The notes: a model not told the origin generated them from the letters alone. 64,000 nucleotides of DNA from Rhynchopus sp. YZ270_cl-10 (GCA_964035575.1 OZ037847.1:952001-1016000); one strand, 5' to 3'. Positions 40,264 through 51,660 are shown, numbered from the stretch's first letter. Numbers and translations: made by a program.

Positions 40264-41235
40264 GATGCCTGGGTGTTTTCTGAATATTCTTTTGAAAATG
40301 TGCGTTCATTTCATCTTAAAAGGTGCTCATTTGCAATCATGAGGAACGTTCCTGCGACGGATGCTGCCCAACGAAGAGTACCACCACCTAGGATTGAAAA
40401 GGGTGGGGTGATGGGGGAGGATGAAACGAGTTGGGAGCAAGGCAGTGGTGTGCAGTGGTTGAGCGGAAGAGGATGGATGTTAGGGACATCTTATAAACTT
40501 TTTCTTTATTTTTTTTGGTACCAACCGCGTACATATTACAGTGGACACGTATTATGTCCGGCGAATATTTTATTTTTTTTTGCAATAGAGCATAAGTAGA
40601 GATCTGGCTGGGCCCCGCTATTCATTATCCCCCCCCCTTTTTTTTTTTGCATTTCGTTCTCATTTGCGCGTATCTTCCTTTTCTCAGGTGCGTGTTCGAC
40701 AAAAAAAAAAAATAATAGCGGCTTCATTTTTCCCCCTAAGGTGTGCATGAATGAGAGAGGGCGCATTCCTCTTTCAAGTTTTCGTTGTTTTTTAGTGCCT
40801 CCTCTAGTACTTGGTGAGGCGTTTTCACTTTAAACGTCTCCTATATTGTCACATATGTGCACGAGAGGCAGACATTCGTCTTTCAAGTTTTCTTTTTTTC
40901 CCTTTTTGGAAGCAACGTATAAATGAGAGACTTTCTCTCCCCTACCCATTAGAAAGATGTTCCTATCGCTATGAGGGAAAACAGTTTTCTTTCAACTTTT
41001 CAACTTCGTTTTCAAAAATTTCCTTCTTCCTCTTCCATCTCTTCCACTCTGACTCTTTTGCTTTCCCCAAGCATTACCTTTCAAACCGAGCCCCAACTAG
41101 CCTCAATTTAACCCAAAAAAAACGGACCTCCCCCCTTTTTCTTTATATCTCTTCCCTCCTTCGCACTCCCAAAAACCCTCTTTTTTTTTATCAATGCAGG
41201 GGGGGAATTTTATTTTATCTTCCCTTCTCTTTTTG
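40264..41235. other. T-rich intergenic region
   Basis: No gene seen. Degenerate pieces of the short repeat with CACGAGAGGC, then ATTCGTCTTTCAAGTTTTC occur near 40750-40790 and 40855-40895. The region ends with a long pyrimidine tract and an AG at 41198-41199. Confidence 0.5.
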
Positions 41236-42513
41236 ATGAGAAAGACAGTGTTTGCCTTATTTGCAGCATTTCTCTGTATTGAATGCTTGACACAGTGGGT
41301 TTTGGTTGGGGTTTCGGAGGGGGGTGTGGAAGGGGGTGTGTGGGTGGGGGCACATGGAATCCCGCTTCGCATCGCTGAACAGCACATTCTCTGTGGGAAG
41401 GCAGATGTACTGCGGGGTGCCTTACTCTATGCACTACCTTATGCATCAATAGCGGGGCACCATGTGCACAGTGCAATGACAGTCCTCACAACAGCCTTCA
41501 GTCTCAACCGGTCTGAAGCGATTCCTGAGGACAAAACCTGCCCTGTCTCTGACCCAACGGAAACTGCACCGCTGAACCACATCATTGACGAAACCGAATT
41601 GATTGCAAAAACCGTTTTTATTGTGTTCAACACACACGATATGGTGGTGGCTGGGGTAGGTGATGCCCGGTTTGGGGTGGGCACGGTCCCGAATATTGTC
41701 GCACTTCGACGAGAGGTTGAAGAACAACGTGACAACGTCTATCACCCAGGGGACGTCCTGCAGGGTGAAACGTACTATGCACAGAACGTTACGCTAGGTC
41801 TGTTCACGATAGCAAACGACATTGCTGCTGTGGTGGAGATGATGTGCCGTTGGGAGGTGATTCCTTTGGACTATTCATTTGATTCAGAACTGAAGGAAAT
41901 GGGGTTTGGGAGGAAGGGGGGGAAGCCTGATCCTCGGGGATGGGTTTTTGCCTGGCAACCCAGCGGCAGTGGCACCGCAGGTGATGGGGTGCTGCGTCGT
42001 GCACGACACCTGGCTGCGGTTATCCCTGCAGGGGAGTACACCATGAGGGGGAGGTACCAAAGGAATGGGAATATTATCGACAATACAATACTCAAAGGAC
42101 GGAGACCACTAAGGGACTTTGCGATAAATGGGTCTGGTCTCAGTTGGAGTCTCGAATGGGGCACTCCAGAGGCAATGGTCTGCATTTGTGTGCTGCAGTG
42201 TGCGTTTCTGGTGTTAGTATGGAGCCTTGCCGTGTGGTTTAAAAAGGTGTCGCTGTTCATTGCGATCGTTGTAGTCCCGATCTTTGTTGTTTCTGTGGTG
42301 ATATTGGATTTTGTGGTGTGGGGGCCAAAAATGCTTCTTAGTCGTGGTGCAGAGAACGCAAAGGGGGTGCTCCTTGCAGTGGCGTGTGTGGCTGGTGTTT
42401 CTGGGCTCTGTGGTGGGAGAGAGGAGGTGGTGGTGGTACCACGTCGTGATATCACCACAAGCATGCCATATGAATATACACCACGTTTTCAGCATATTCC
42501 AAAAAATCCCTGA
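41236..42513 (+). CDS. Membrane protein of unknown function (425 aa)
   Basis: The start is taken as MRKTVFALFAAFLCIECL, a good signal peptide or first membrane segment, downstream of an AG at 41198-41199; a further in-frame ATG at 41194 lies before that AG. Residues ~25-305 look like a lumenal or extracellular domain with few cysteines and several potential N-glycosylation sites (NRSE, NVTL). Two or three membrane segments follow near the C-terminus (AMVCICVLQCAFLVLVWSLAVWF, then LFIAIVVVPIFVVSVVILDF, then perhaps GVLLAVACVAGVSGL), and then a short polar tail. No family is recognised. Confidence 0.7.
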   Translation: MRKTVFALFAAFLCIECLTQWVLVGVSEGGVEGGVWVGAHGIPLRIAEQHILCGKADVLRGALLYALPYASIAGHHVHSAMTVLTTAFSLNRSEAIPEDKTCPVSDPTETAPLNHIIDETELIAKTVFIVFNTHDMVVAGVGDARFGVGTVPNIVALRREVEEQRDNVYHPGDVLQGETYYAQNVTLGLFTIANDIAAVVEMMCRWEVIPLDYSFDSELKEMGFGRKGGKPDPRGWVFAWQPSGSGTAGDGVLRRARHLAAVIPAGEYTMRGRYQRNGNIIDNTILKGRRPLRDFAINGSGLSWSLEWGTPEAMVCICVLQCAFLVLVWSLAVWFKKVSLFIAIVVVPIFVVSVVILDFVVWGPKMLLSRGAENAKGVLLAVACVAGVSGLCGGREEVVVVPRRDITTSMPYEYTPRFQHIPKNP

Positions 42514-42740
42514 ATATAATGATATCTGTATCAGAGGCGTTTTTTACACCCTTGAAACACCCCCAAGGACCAACCTCATATCGTTTTGCACTCATTGAAT
42601 TTCCAAAGCAACCCTGGTTTGCAGAAGCCAATTTCGCTTTTATTTCTCACCCTTTCTCAACCCATTTTTTCTTCCCTTTAACCCTATACACCCCAAGAGC
42701 CACTTTAATGGCTTTCGAAATGACGCCATGCTGTTAGACA

Positions 42741-44130
42741 GGTTCAACTCATTTTTGTAAAAACATTTTTTTTATGTGGAAAGAATTTGCACCGATCTTT
42801 CAAAAGAAGCAAGAGTCGAAAACTTTTATGCATCGGATATTACTTTCGGTGCTGGGGGCTGGGGTGCTACTTTCACCAAAAGTGACGTTTTTTCACCCAC
42901 ACCCCCAATCTGTACCTTTCGCGATACCCAATGCCGCCAAGCCCTTAGTCGGGTTCTACCCATTTTCGTGAACACAAATTTTTATACATTTCGAAAGATT
43001 TTTCGCCGATCTTTCAAAAGAAGCAAGAATCGAAAACTTTTATGCATCGGATATTACTTTCGATGCTGGGGGGAGGCGGGGGTGGGGGTGTGAGCACCCC
43101 TGTGACCCCCCCATATTCTAAAATCTGTAAGACAACGTGCTCTGACATAGGTTCTACTCATTTTCGTAAAAACACTTTTTTTATGTTGAAAGAATTTGCA
43201 CCGATCTTTCAAAAGAAGCAAAAATCGAAAACTTTTGTGCATCTGATATTACTTTCGATGCTGGGGGGAGTAGTACCACTTTTCACGGCCCTTTGGACGG
43301 GCACCCCCTATTCTGGTTCCTCAATGACACCCCATGCTCTGTATGAGGTTCTACTCGTTTTCGTTAAAATATTTTTATATATTTCAAAGATTTTGACACG
43401 AATCTTTCAAAAGAAACAAGAATCGAAAACTTTTACGCATCTGATTGCACTTTGGATCTGTGTACTGCTACCCACCCAAGAGGCACCCCTTCGACCCGAA
43501 GGACATGGTTATGACTAGGGGTCATCATGATCTGATAATGGTTCTGCTTGTTTTCGTAAAAATCCTTTGGTTTAGAGGGAAACTATTTGACTCAAATCTT
43601 TTAAAATAAGCAAAAATCGAAAACCTTTGTGCATCTGTTTGCCATTTGGATACTGGGGCGAGTTGCCACCAAAACCACAAAAACACCCCACACACACGAC
43701 CTATGCAGATCACACAGTAAGCCGAATTTTCACTGTTTTTTCGTATTTCGGGGTGCTTTTTTCATGGATTTTCGGGTCACAGGGTTGTTCCGACCCATTC
43801 TGGGGGCTTTCGACCTCAGGAGATGCCCAAATTGTGAAAAATCGCCCATTTTTTACGTTTTTAGACATGTTTCAGTGTAAATCGTTAAGGAAACCAGTTT
43901 TAGACATGGCTGCTAACAGAGCTGCACTCATATAAGTTGGGTTCTACTAGGACTTTTTGCTCGATTTTTTTTTCTTTGAAAAGATTTTGTGATCAATCTT
44001 TCAAATAACGCCATTTTCGGACAACAATAATTTACGTGTTTTTCCTCGGCCGGCCGAATTAGTCAAAAACCAAAAAGTGGATTTTATGCTTACCTCATTT
44101 CGGGGATAACATTTTTTTTCGAAAAAAAAC
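42741..44130 (+). repeat. Tandem satellite with ~200-bp period
   Basis: The block GGTTCTACTCATTTTCGTAA (variants) begins at 42741, 42952, 43150, 43347 and 43540, and again in degraded form at 43940. Each is followed by CGATCTTTCAAAAGAAGCAA and GAAAACTTTTGTGCATC. The first three units are most alike, and units decay toward the right, with 43740 barely recognisable. The array lies between two + strand genes. The rest to 44296 shows nothing else. Confidence 0.85.
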
Positions 44131-44310
44131 TTAAAAAAATGGAATTGAAAGCCGTGTTCAAAATCTTTCAATTGCGGCCAGGTACGATCAAAAATTTGCA
44201 TCTGGGGTCCCCTTACCGGTTGGAGAGCCCCAAAAACCAAAACTCAAAAGTGGCTTGAAAAAACGGCTTGGGAGGTATAGGGTTAACTTCCACAACAGAA
44301 ACACTACACA

Positions 44311-45285
44311 ATGGACGGAGACGAACGACTTCGCAGCGAAGTGTCACGCCTTTGTTTACAACTCAAACGGCAGCGGGGCGATGCCAGCAGGTCTTCCTCT
44401 GCGAGGTGCGAACCAACACCACTACCGGAGGCGACACTTGCAGCACTGCCACCTGCTATGTCCATTGCGAATTCTTCTCCTGCTCTACAGCCTATGCGGA
44501 CACCTACGCTACCTTTTGCAACGCATATGACTGCTACACCACCTCCACGCGACATCGAAATCAACGGCCTTCTTCGCGAACTCCACGAACAGCGCACCCA
44601 AACTATTGACCGCGACTTAGTCATCGAAAACCAACTCCGCCAGCACGACGCCATGCAGCAACAGATCGCAGAGCTGCAGCAACGTCTCCCGCAGGCTGCC
44701 CCCATCCCCCACCCGCACCCTCCACAACCCCTACGCCAACCGACCTTCACCCAGCAGCCCCTCCCCTATGAAGCTGAAGACCTCATCGCATACCCCTCCG
44801 ACAGCACCGAACTGCCTGCACCAGATTGCCTCAGAGCGCCTCTCGGTCCACATTGCATGTCGGAGTCTTCTGGGGTGTACCCGAGGAGGGAGTACATGGT
44901 GCCTGCAGTGGAGGGGGTAGGGGAGGTGGGGGAGGTCGGGATGTTGGAAGGATTGCATCCAGAGGATCGGAGGGAGATTCTTGCTGAAGTAGCGCAAAGA
45001 ATGCACGACCGGAAGAAGAGGAAGAAGTCTGCAAAGAAGCTGCGAAGAAAGGCGCGAGAAGAACGAGAGGAAAGAGAGCAAATAGAACGGTACCACACAA
45101 ACCTCGCTACGACTGTCATTGTGCCGCCTTATTACCCAATGCGTACAGTGCCGTATGGGGGTGGAGGAGGAGTGGGTGAAGGTCTCAGCGTGCAAACCTG
45201 CCATTCCTGCAGAGGGACCGGAGTGCAGCACACACTCGAAGCGCCATTGCCGCGTCATGACTCGGTGGGGTCGCTATTGCCGTAG
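44311..45285 (+). CDS. Coiled-coil protein of unknown function (324 aa)
   Basis: The start lies 13 bases after an acceptor AG at 44297-44298. The N-terminal helix (ERLRSEVSRLCLQLKRQR) is followed by a Pro-rich linker, a second coiled coil (~80-125, ELHEQRTQTIDRDLVIENQL), another Pro/His-rich stretch and a basic helix (~225-260, RKKRKKSAKKLRRKAREERE). Near the C-terminus is a single CxxC pair (CHSCRGTG), similar to half of a zinc-binding module. No family recognised. Basic helix plus coiled coils could mean a cytoskeletal or centriolar protein; the gene lies 335 bp upstream of CCDC146. Confidence 0.65.
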   Translation: MDGDERLRSEVSRLCLQLKRQRGDASRSSSARCEPTPLPEATLAALPPAMSIANSSPALQPMRTPTLPFATHMTATPPPRDIEINGLLRELHEQRTQTIDRDLVIENQLRQHDAMQQQIAELQQRLPQAAPIPHPHPPQPLRQPTFTQQPLPYEAEDLIAYPSDSTELPAPDCLRAPLGPHCMSESSGVYPRREYMVPAVEGVGEVGEVGMLEGLHPEDRREILAEVAQRMHDRKKRKKSAKKLRRKAREEREEREQIERYHTNLATTVIVPPYYPMRTVPYGGGGGVGEGLSVQTCHSCRGTGVQHTLEAPLPRHDSVGSLLP

Positions 45286-45620
45286 AGAATGTAATATTCC
45301 CCCCCAAATGTATTTCCAACCCAATAGACTTTATGAAAAAAATAGTGGGGGTTTTGATCGGATTGTTTTTTTGAGAGAGGAGAGGGAGAAGGAGACCAAT
45401 TATTTTCTAGTTCCAACATTATTTGTGAGCCCCGAATGCGCCAAAAAAGTTTTGTTGTGTATTGCAGGCTGTCATATAGGTGAGTCTTTTTGTTTCATCT
45501 CACACCTTTTAGCTGCCCATCTATCAATTTTTCTTTTCTTAGATGATGGATGTCATCTTTCAAAAGTATATCCCTCATTTTCACCATATTTTCCAGGGGA
45601 GGGGAAGAGGTGGGGACACA
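45286..45620. other. Short intergenic spacer
   Basis: No gene. It ends with a pyrimidine tract and an AG at 45595-45596, 24 bases before the CCDC146 start. Confidence 0.6.
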
Positions 45621-48600
45621 ATGGCAGACAGCACAGACTTCGGCGAGGTTGCAGATGTGTCGAACTCGACTGCGTTCATCTCGTTGAACACCCTCCTTGA
45701 GGAGGGCCTCGTCACACAGGAGCGGGCCTTGGTGTTACAGCAGCAGTACCGCCAGCTGCATGACAAGATTCTGCAGATCTACAACAACGATGGCTACCTT
45801 TTAAAGAAGGGACGGCAGTTGAAGAAAGTCCTTGAGCAGGAGAAGACCAAGGTGGAGAAATGCGGAGAACTTGCACGGGAGGATGACAACACTATACAAT
45901 CCTTAAAGAAAGAGCTGGCCGTGGCCGAAACCGACCTGGCTGTTGCACAGGAACGTGAAAGCATGTTTCAGGTGGAGACGATCGAGCTGGAGCGGAAGAA
46001 GCTTACCCTCCAGGAGGAAGTGGACACAACGATTGCAGAGGAGGAGTCACGCATGAAGCCTCGCATGGAGATGCTAATGAAGAGCATCACACTTCTGCGA
46101 GAGGAGATTGAGAAGACAGCAGAGCAGTTTCAACGTCTCAAAGACCTGCGTGAGGAGAGCATCGAGCGGGATGCAGTCACCAAAACGGAGATGGACAACA
46201 TCGACAAGGAACTCTACAAAAAGAAGCTCAGCCTTACCAAGCTCGCCAACGAACCTGACCGTGCCGCCAAGCAAGCAGAGATCGTTCACAAAGCATACCA
46301 AACCGCAGGAAAGGAGAACTCCTCTCTCAAGGAAAAGCTGCTCAGCCAGACAACATTAGTGCAAGAGCTTGAGACAAAGCGTAAAAATATGGAGGACCAA
46401 CGCTATGACCTTGCTGTCATGCTTGAGACCCAGCGAACCGCAATCGAGCAACGCGAAAAGCTTATGGACAGCATCGAAGCGCATCTCGAAGCTGCACGCG
46501 CAGAAGGTCTCCAGCACCAAACAAACCAAACCCAGCTAGACTCAGAGCTCAAATCAAAGCAAGTAGACCTTCTCCACCTTAAAGACCAGATCTCCAAAGT
46601 CACCAAAGAGAAGGACCAATCCTTGCGTCTTTGCAAACGCATCGAGCAGACGAAGAACGAGCTCGCAAATGAGCGTGAGATTGCGAAGAAGCAGAAAGAC
46701 ATCTTGCAGCGGGAGTGTCTTCACATCCAATCTGTGCGCAACAAATGGGCCATTGACTTAGAGGAGTTGAAGCGGGATGTGGACATATTGATCAACAGCT
46801 ACCTGAAGGAGGAGATGCTGGAGAAGCAGGCTGCAACGGAGTTGGGGAAGATCAACCGTGAGATCAAGAGTTTGGACCTTGAGGTGGCGACAATGCATGA
46901 GTGTGAGGTTGAGCTCAACAGACGTGCCAGCGATCTTGGCATTCTGCGTGAAAACAAATCAAGAGAATCGTCCAAAAACCAAACCAAAGTCGCGAACGCA
47001 AAAGGAGAACTCAAAGTCAAAGTCGTTGTCATCAAGGAACTCCAAAAGCGCAACACAGAACTCAAAACCCGTCTCGACCAAATCACCGAAATGTACAGCG
47101 TCGTCAAACGCGAGCGATCAAACAAAGCCGCCATGATCCAATCCGCCAGCCAAGCCATGAGCGAGACTCAAGAGAAGATCAAGATCCTCGAGAACGAGCT
47201 CGAGGTCCTCCGCCGTGAGTCGCAGAACAAAGACCGCGAGCTCATGAAGGTGCGTCGCGACCTGCACGACGAGAAGACCAACTGCGAGAACCTCCGTGTC
47301 GAAAGCAACAAGAAGTCCGCAGAATACAAGGAAAAGAAGAAGCTCATCCAGGAGCAGCGTTCGCAGATCACAAAGCTGAACACCGTGATCAACCTGACGG
47401 AGGAGCAGATGCTTATGCTGAAGCGGAAGTACGAGGAGGCGGTTGAGAACCGCAACTTCACTGGTATCCAGCTCATTGACAGAAACGACGAGCTCTGCAT
47501 CCTGTACGAGAAGGCGAACATCCAGGAGACGATTCTGAAGAAGGGCCAGGTCATGCTCAAGCAGCGTGAGGAGGAGATCCGCGGTGTCGCTGTGCAGCTG
47601 GCAGACCTGCAACGCGAGATCGACATCTGCCAGAAGCTTCTCCCGCAGGTACGTGCCCTGGAGGAGGACTGCGAGCGGTACGCCAACATGATCACCGACG
47701 AGCAGTGGCGTGTTGAGTGCTTGGAACGTGCCATAGTGTCGCCACGCAACACATCACGGTGGCGCAAGCTTTCTGCCGTTGCCAAAGGAAACAAAAACGT
47801 TCAAGTCTCTGTCGCAGGCTCTGAGGCACCAAAATGCACTGTCTCCCGCAAGGAGAGGGCAGAAGGCGTAGAGCCCCAAATCGAACGCGTCAGCAGCACC
47901 CGCGAAACCAGCACCGAGCTCATCGCAAAGGAACAACAACTCGAACACAAACTCGCAGAGGCAAACGAAAAGCTGATGGAAAAGAACCTCATTCTTGAAG
48001 AGGTCACCGAGCTTTCCAACAGACTCCGCAAGCAGGCCTCTAATGGGAAGGACTACACACTAGCCTTGGCAAAGAAGACCAACAACTACCAGCACACAAT
48101 CAAACAAAACACACGCAAGATGATGGCCACTCTTTCCGAACTTTCCATGGTCCAGGTATTTATACGAATTTCTCTTTATACCTACCCTCACAACTCAACA
48201 CACACAAGAAATCATCACAAAAAACATATTTAAAAGGAGATCACACAAAAGCGGTGACTACACGTTGTCAATTTATCAATTTATCAAAAATGACAAAAAA
48301 TCTCAAATATCAACCCTCCCCCAATAGGCAACAAGCATAAAACTTGAGATGGATTTGACTCAAGAAAAAGAGAAGCTGAACACAGCGAAGGAGCGTCTGG
48401 GGTTGGGCCTTCCTCCTACGGAGAATATTGAGCAGGAGTTTGAACGGACAATATATGACACACAAAGGAGACAAGAAATGCTTGAGACACGCAAGCTGGC
48501 CCTAGAGAACCACAGAAACGACCCCACAGTGGTCACCAGAACCACAGCAGAGCAACGCCCCAATGCATACATCCCCGACGGCGACATCATGTTACCAAAG

Positions 48601-48699
48601 CCTTACGGTGCACACCCACCTCTCAAGCCTACCAGCGAAAACAACAACGCCTACAGATTCTTCAAAAGACCAAAGGTCGAGGAAATTTCCTTTGACTGA
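45621..48699 (+). CDS. CCDC146: CCDC146 (centriole/axoneme coiled-coil protein)
   Basis: Two exons, 45621-48155 and 48328-48699, joined in phase, give ~968 residues; the human protein is about 955. Nearly the whole length is coiled coil. Diagnostic stretches include KRKYEEAVENRNFTGIQLID, ELCILYEKANIQE, ICQKLLPQVRALEED and ALAKKTNNYQ. The C-terminal box TTAEQRPNAYIPDGD followed by LPKPYGAHPPLKP is almost the same as in animals. I start at MADSTDFG because a branch and pyrimidine tract with AG end just upstream of it. CCDC146 (MBO2 in Chlamydomonas) is a microtubule-associated protein of centrioles and flagella, so the cell builds flagella. Confidence 0.9.
48156..48327 (+). other. Intron of CCDC146 (172 bp)
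   Basis: GTATTT at the 5' end and a C-rich tract with CCAATAG at the 3' end. Removal keeps frame (phase 0) and restores the family-typical sequence from ELSMVQ into ATSIKLE. Confidence 0.9.
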
Positions 48700-49532
48700 A
48701 AGGCTCCGCCTGGAAGGAGGGGGTGGGTGGGGGCTGAGAGCAGCATTGGTTATTGCCTCCGTATTCTTGCCTGGTTATGTTTTGTATTTTTTTTATTGAA
48801 AAATATGCCGCGAAGTCGTTTCAAGATTTGTTGCTTTTCCGGGGCTGGCATCGTGGGTCAGTCGGAGTGTGTCTGCATCAATAACTACAGTTTATTGTCG
48901 TGCTGTGGAGGGGAAAACAAGAGCGGATACACCGATTGGGTTTTGCAACCATTGTATGGTGCATGAGGTCCATCTTTCAAGCTTTCTATTCTCCACTCAT
49001 GGGCCCGCGGATAGGAGACTGGAGAGAGGCGGCTTTCTTGTCCTATATTTGTCTTTTAATTTTGGAAAGAAAAAGGGGAAGAAAAAAAAAACGTTTATTT
49101 TGCTGAAAACGCAAAGTGACGCAGTAGAAAGGGAGGGAAAGGAGGGGGTTATTCGTGTCCGGATTCATTTGGGCAAAGCTCTTTTCATTTTGTTTTTTTG
49201 TTTTGTTCCCCCCCCCTCTAAAGCCGGCAGTGGAGGAACTCTCAACAAAAAAAAAAAGGGCAGCAACAAAACATAATCGATTACAGTAATTTTTTTGTTG
49301 GACACCTTTTAATACATTAGTTCAGAGTTTCACTGTACGAGTTTTTTTCCTCCCCCCCTGGTTTCTGCCTGGAAAAAAAAAGTGGGTGTCTTTTCAGACA
49401 TCCTGAGCACATGCAAAGTTAGGGGTCAGTAATTATGAAAATCGTCATCCTCCCTCCCCTCTTTTTTTTCATTCCCACATTTCAACCCCACCCTCCTCTC
49501 AAGCATTCACTGACAGGATACACTGGACATAC
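48700..49532. other. Intergenic, with short repeat
   Basis: No gene seen. 48840-48900 contains GGCTGGCATCGTGGGTCAGT and TGTCTGCATCAATAACT, shared with 31535-31590. The 3' end is pyrimidine-rich with an AG at 49515-49516. Confidence 0.5.
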
Positions 49533-49787
49533 ATGGAAATAAAGGTGAAGCAGGTTCATTCTGTAGGGCACTGGACATGGGACCAAGAGGATGATACATG
49601 CGGTATCTGCCGTGTTCCGTTTGAATCGTGCTGTCCAGACTGCAAATACCCCGGCGACTCTTGCCCCTTGGTGAAGGGGACCTGCAACCACCCCTTCCAC
49701 ATGCACTGTATTCTTAAATGGGTCGAGCAAAACGCACAGCGCCAGGTGTGCCCAATGTGCAGAAGCGACTGGCATTTTAAGAGCTGA
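49533..49787 (+). CDS. ANAPC11: Anaphase-promoting complex subunit 11 (RING-H2)
   Basis: 84 residues, exactly the length of human APC11, with the same layout. The N-terminal strand MEIKVKQVHSVGHW is followed by CGICRVPFESCCPDCKYPGD, CPLVKGTCNHPFHMHC, ILKWVEQNAQ and CPMCRSDWHF. All zinc ligands of the extended RING-H2 are present (C-x2-C, the inserted CCPDC loop, C-x-H-x2-H-x2-C, C-x2-C). It is the catalytic E3 module that pairs with the APC2 cullin and drives ubiquitination of mitotic regulators. An acceptor AG lies at 49515-49516. Confidence 0.97.
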   Translation: MEIKVKQVHSVGHWTWDQEDDTCGICRVPFESCCPDCKYPGDSCPLVKGTCNHPFHMHCILKWVEQNAQRQVCPMCRSDWHFKS

Positions 49788-50432
49788 CCCGACACCACTA
49801 CCCGACCCCCTTTCTGCCTTAGATTATTTTACAAAAAAAAAGAAAGAACGGACATTTCTCCCTCATCCCGACATCCCACAACAATTCTAACCACGAGAGA
49901 GTGGACCCATCTTACCAAATTTTCTGAAAATGTGTGCAGACGTGATGTAATGGGAACTCCCGCGGTATCTCTAGTGGGGTACCGGAATTCACAGTAGAGT
50001 GGTCTCACCCTCAGGGGTGGCTGCATTCCTCTTCAGAACGGGTGCTCCATCCTATTTTTAAAAACGTTTATTAGCAGAGTGTTCTCATCCTGTGTGGCAC
50101 ACTGTAGTTGTTTAGTTCTGGTTCTGCCTAGTTCAACTTCTGGCATACCGCCTTGATCCGTAGCTCGTCTGCTACATTGACCAAGCGTCAACCCCATCAT
50201 TGCCCGCACGATAACGGTGGTGAATAGCAGTGCAGGACACATTCATCTAAGGGTTTGCGGGTTTGCGGGTTTGCGGGTTTGCGGGTTTGAGGTACATTGT
50301 CATGAGCGGGCTTTGTATTTCAAGTCAAATTTGGGTTTTTTTCTCTTCTTTTTTTGTTCACACTTCACCACCTTCAGACACTCTATTTAACATACACCAA
50401 AAGCTCTTCTCAGAAGGCTGTTTGAAGACAAC
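49788..50432. other. Intergenic, nothing recognised except a minisatellite
   Basis: No gene. It contains the 8-bp repeat at 50251-50289. An acceptor AG for the next gene is at 50412-50413. Confidence 0.5.
50251..50289 (+). repeat. 8-bp tandem repeat (GGGTTTGC)n
   Basis: Nearly five perfect copies. The unit is G/T-rich and loosely telomere-like, but short and internal. Confidence 0.9.
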
Positions 50433-51065
50433 ATGCCGTCCGCTCCTTCATCTGCAACGTCGCTCAGTGGGAGCATACGCTTCGAGGAGGTCGACACTGT
50501 GAGGAAGTTCATTGGCGACGTCTTCGACGACGACGACGACGCAGCCCTTGCCGCAGCAATGGGCAGACGCAGCTTCTCACAGCCCCCTCTCCCCCCATCC
50601 GAAGCCCCCAAACGCCGCAACAGAAGCGAAACTATGTGCAAATTCGTTCGCTCTGTCTTCGACGACGATGGTGCAGGCATCACACCTTCCGTCAGCGAAT
50701 CCGACCTTTTCAGTGAAGACATGACAACGCGCAAGAGAGGAAACTCATGCACTGCAATGACCGACGAGGGTGTTGATGAGATGTGCCGTTGGGCAGATGG
50801 CGTGTTTGGAATGACGGAGGATGAAATGAAAGGACACCAGCAGCAACATCAACAAGAGGCGGAAGCACTCAAAGCGGCTAGGGTTGGAAGCAACAACAGC
50901 CAAGTACCGCACTCCGCTGACTCATCAATGAGTGGCTCCATGTCCCTTAGCTCTGCCGGCTGTGATGCCGAAATGAAAAAGCAAATAGCCGACACCCTAG
51001 CCCTAGTAAAGGCCGCAAGAAAGGAAAAGAAAATCCGTAAGGAGCAGGAAATGCGGTCCAACTAA
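50433..51065 (+). CDS. Small acidic protein with three VF-D repeats (210 aa)
   Basis: The ATG at 50433 follows an AG at 50412-50413. Three short repeats occur with spacing of 45-49 residues: DTVRKFIGDVFDDDD (~21-35), ETMCKFVRSVFDDD (~66-79) and VDEMCRWADGVFGMTE (~115-130). The shared pattern is a basic residue, an aromatic, two to three residues, then VF and acidic residues. Basic Ser motifs (RRSFS, RRNRSE, RKRGNS) precede each repeat or fall between them and could be kinase sites. The C-terminus is a charged helix (LALVKAARKEKKIRKEQEM). No family is recognised; it may be a repeat-mediated binding protein. Confidence 0.7.
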   Translation: MPSAPSSATSLSGSIRFEEVDTVRKFIGDVFDDDDDAALAAAMGRRSFSQPPLPPSEAPKRRNRSETMCKFVRSVFDDDGAGITPSVSESDLFSEDMTTRKRGNSCTAMTDEGVDEMCRWADGVFGMTEDEMKGHQQQHQQEAEALKAARVGSNNSQVPHSADSSMSGSMSLSSAGCDAEMKKQIADTLALVKAARKEKKIRKEQEMRSN

Positions 51066-51592
51066 AACACCCTCTTTATCACCAAGAAAAGAAAAAATGA
51101 GGGAAATATGGTTCAAACCACCCCTCATATGTCTCTTCTTAATGGTTTTTGGTGTTTTTTTTTATTTTTGTCGATATTTTGTGAGCATTTTCCAAAGGTG
51201 CCGACAATGCTGATGAAGACTGTAGGTTATATTACTCGAACAGATTAATAAAATGACTCTCGCGTTTTGGGGAAGAACCCATTTTTGGTGGGGTAATTTT
51301 TTTGTTGAAACAAAAAAAATGCTGTCAGGACATTTGCCGATAGCACTGCCCATACTTCCACCCCCTTAAAGAAGAGATCGGAGACTACAGATGCATGACT
51401 CCAGTTTTTTTAAATTCATTGCAAAAAAAAAAGGTGGTTTCTTTTCCAACGTTTACCTCTTCTCCCTCTCACATATCCCCTAGTCAGTTTTGGTTCTTAT
51501 TCAGGCATGCTGCAAAGTTAACTCTCATGGTAGTAAAAATCAATGTGCCATCTTTGTCGTTTTTGGATGACTAAGCAATGTGGAGCTTAGTC

Positions 51593-51660
51593 CCGTAGTA
51601 GTAATGTTGGAACGCTCAAAAAAAAAAACTCTCAGCGTTCCAACATTTTTACTACTACGG
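51593..51660. repeat. Long hairpin
   Basis: The arm CCGTAGTAGTAATGTTGG, continuing to AACGCT at 51616, pairs with 51634-51660 except for a 3-base bulge, around a loop of A residues. It directly follows a copy of the GGATGACTAAGC hairpin repeat. Confidence 0.75.

Noticed and set aside
42741-44130. Regularly spaced repeats considered as a CRISPR array
   Set aside because: The unit is ~200 bp with degenerate copies and no short constant repeat/spacer structure; the context is eukaryotic.
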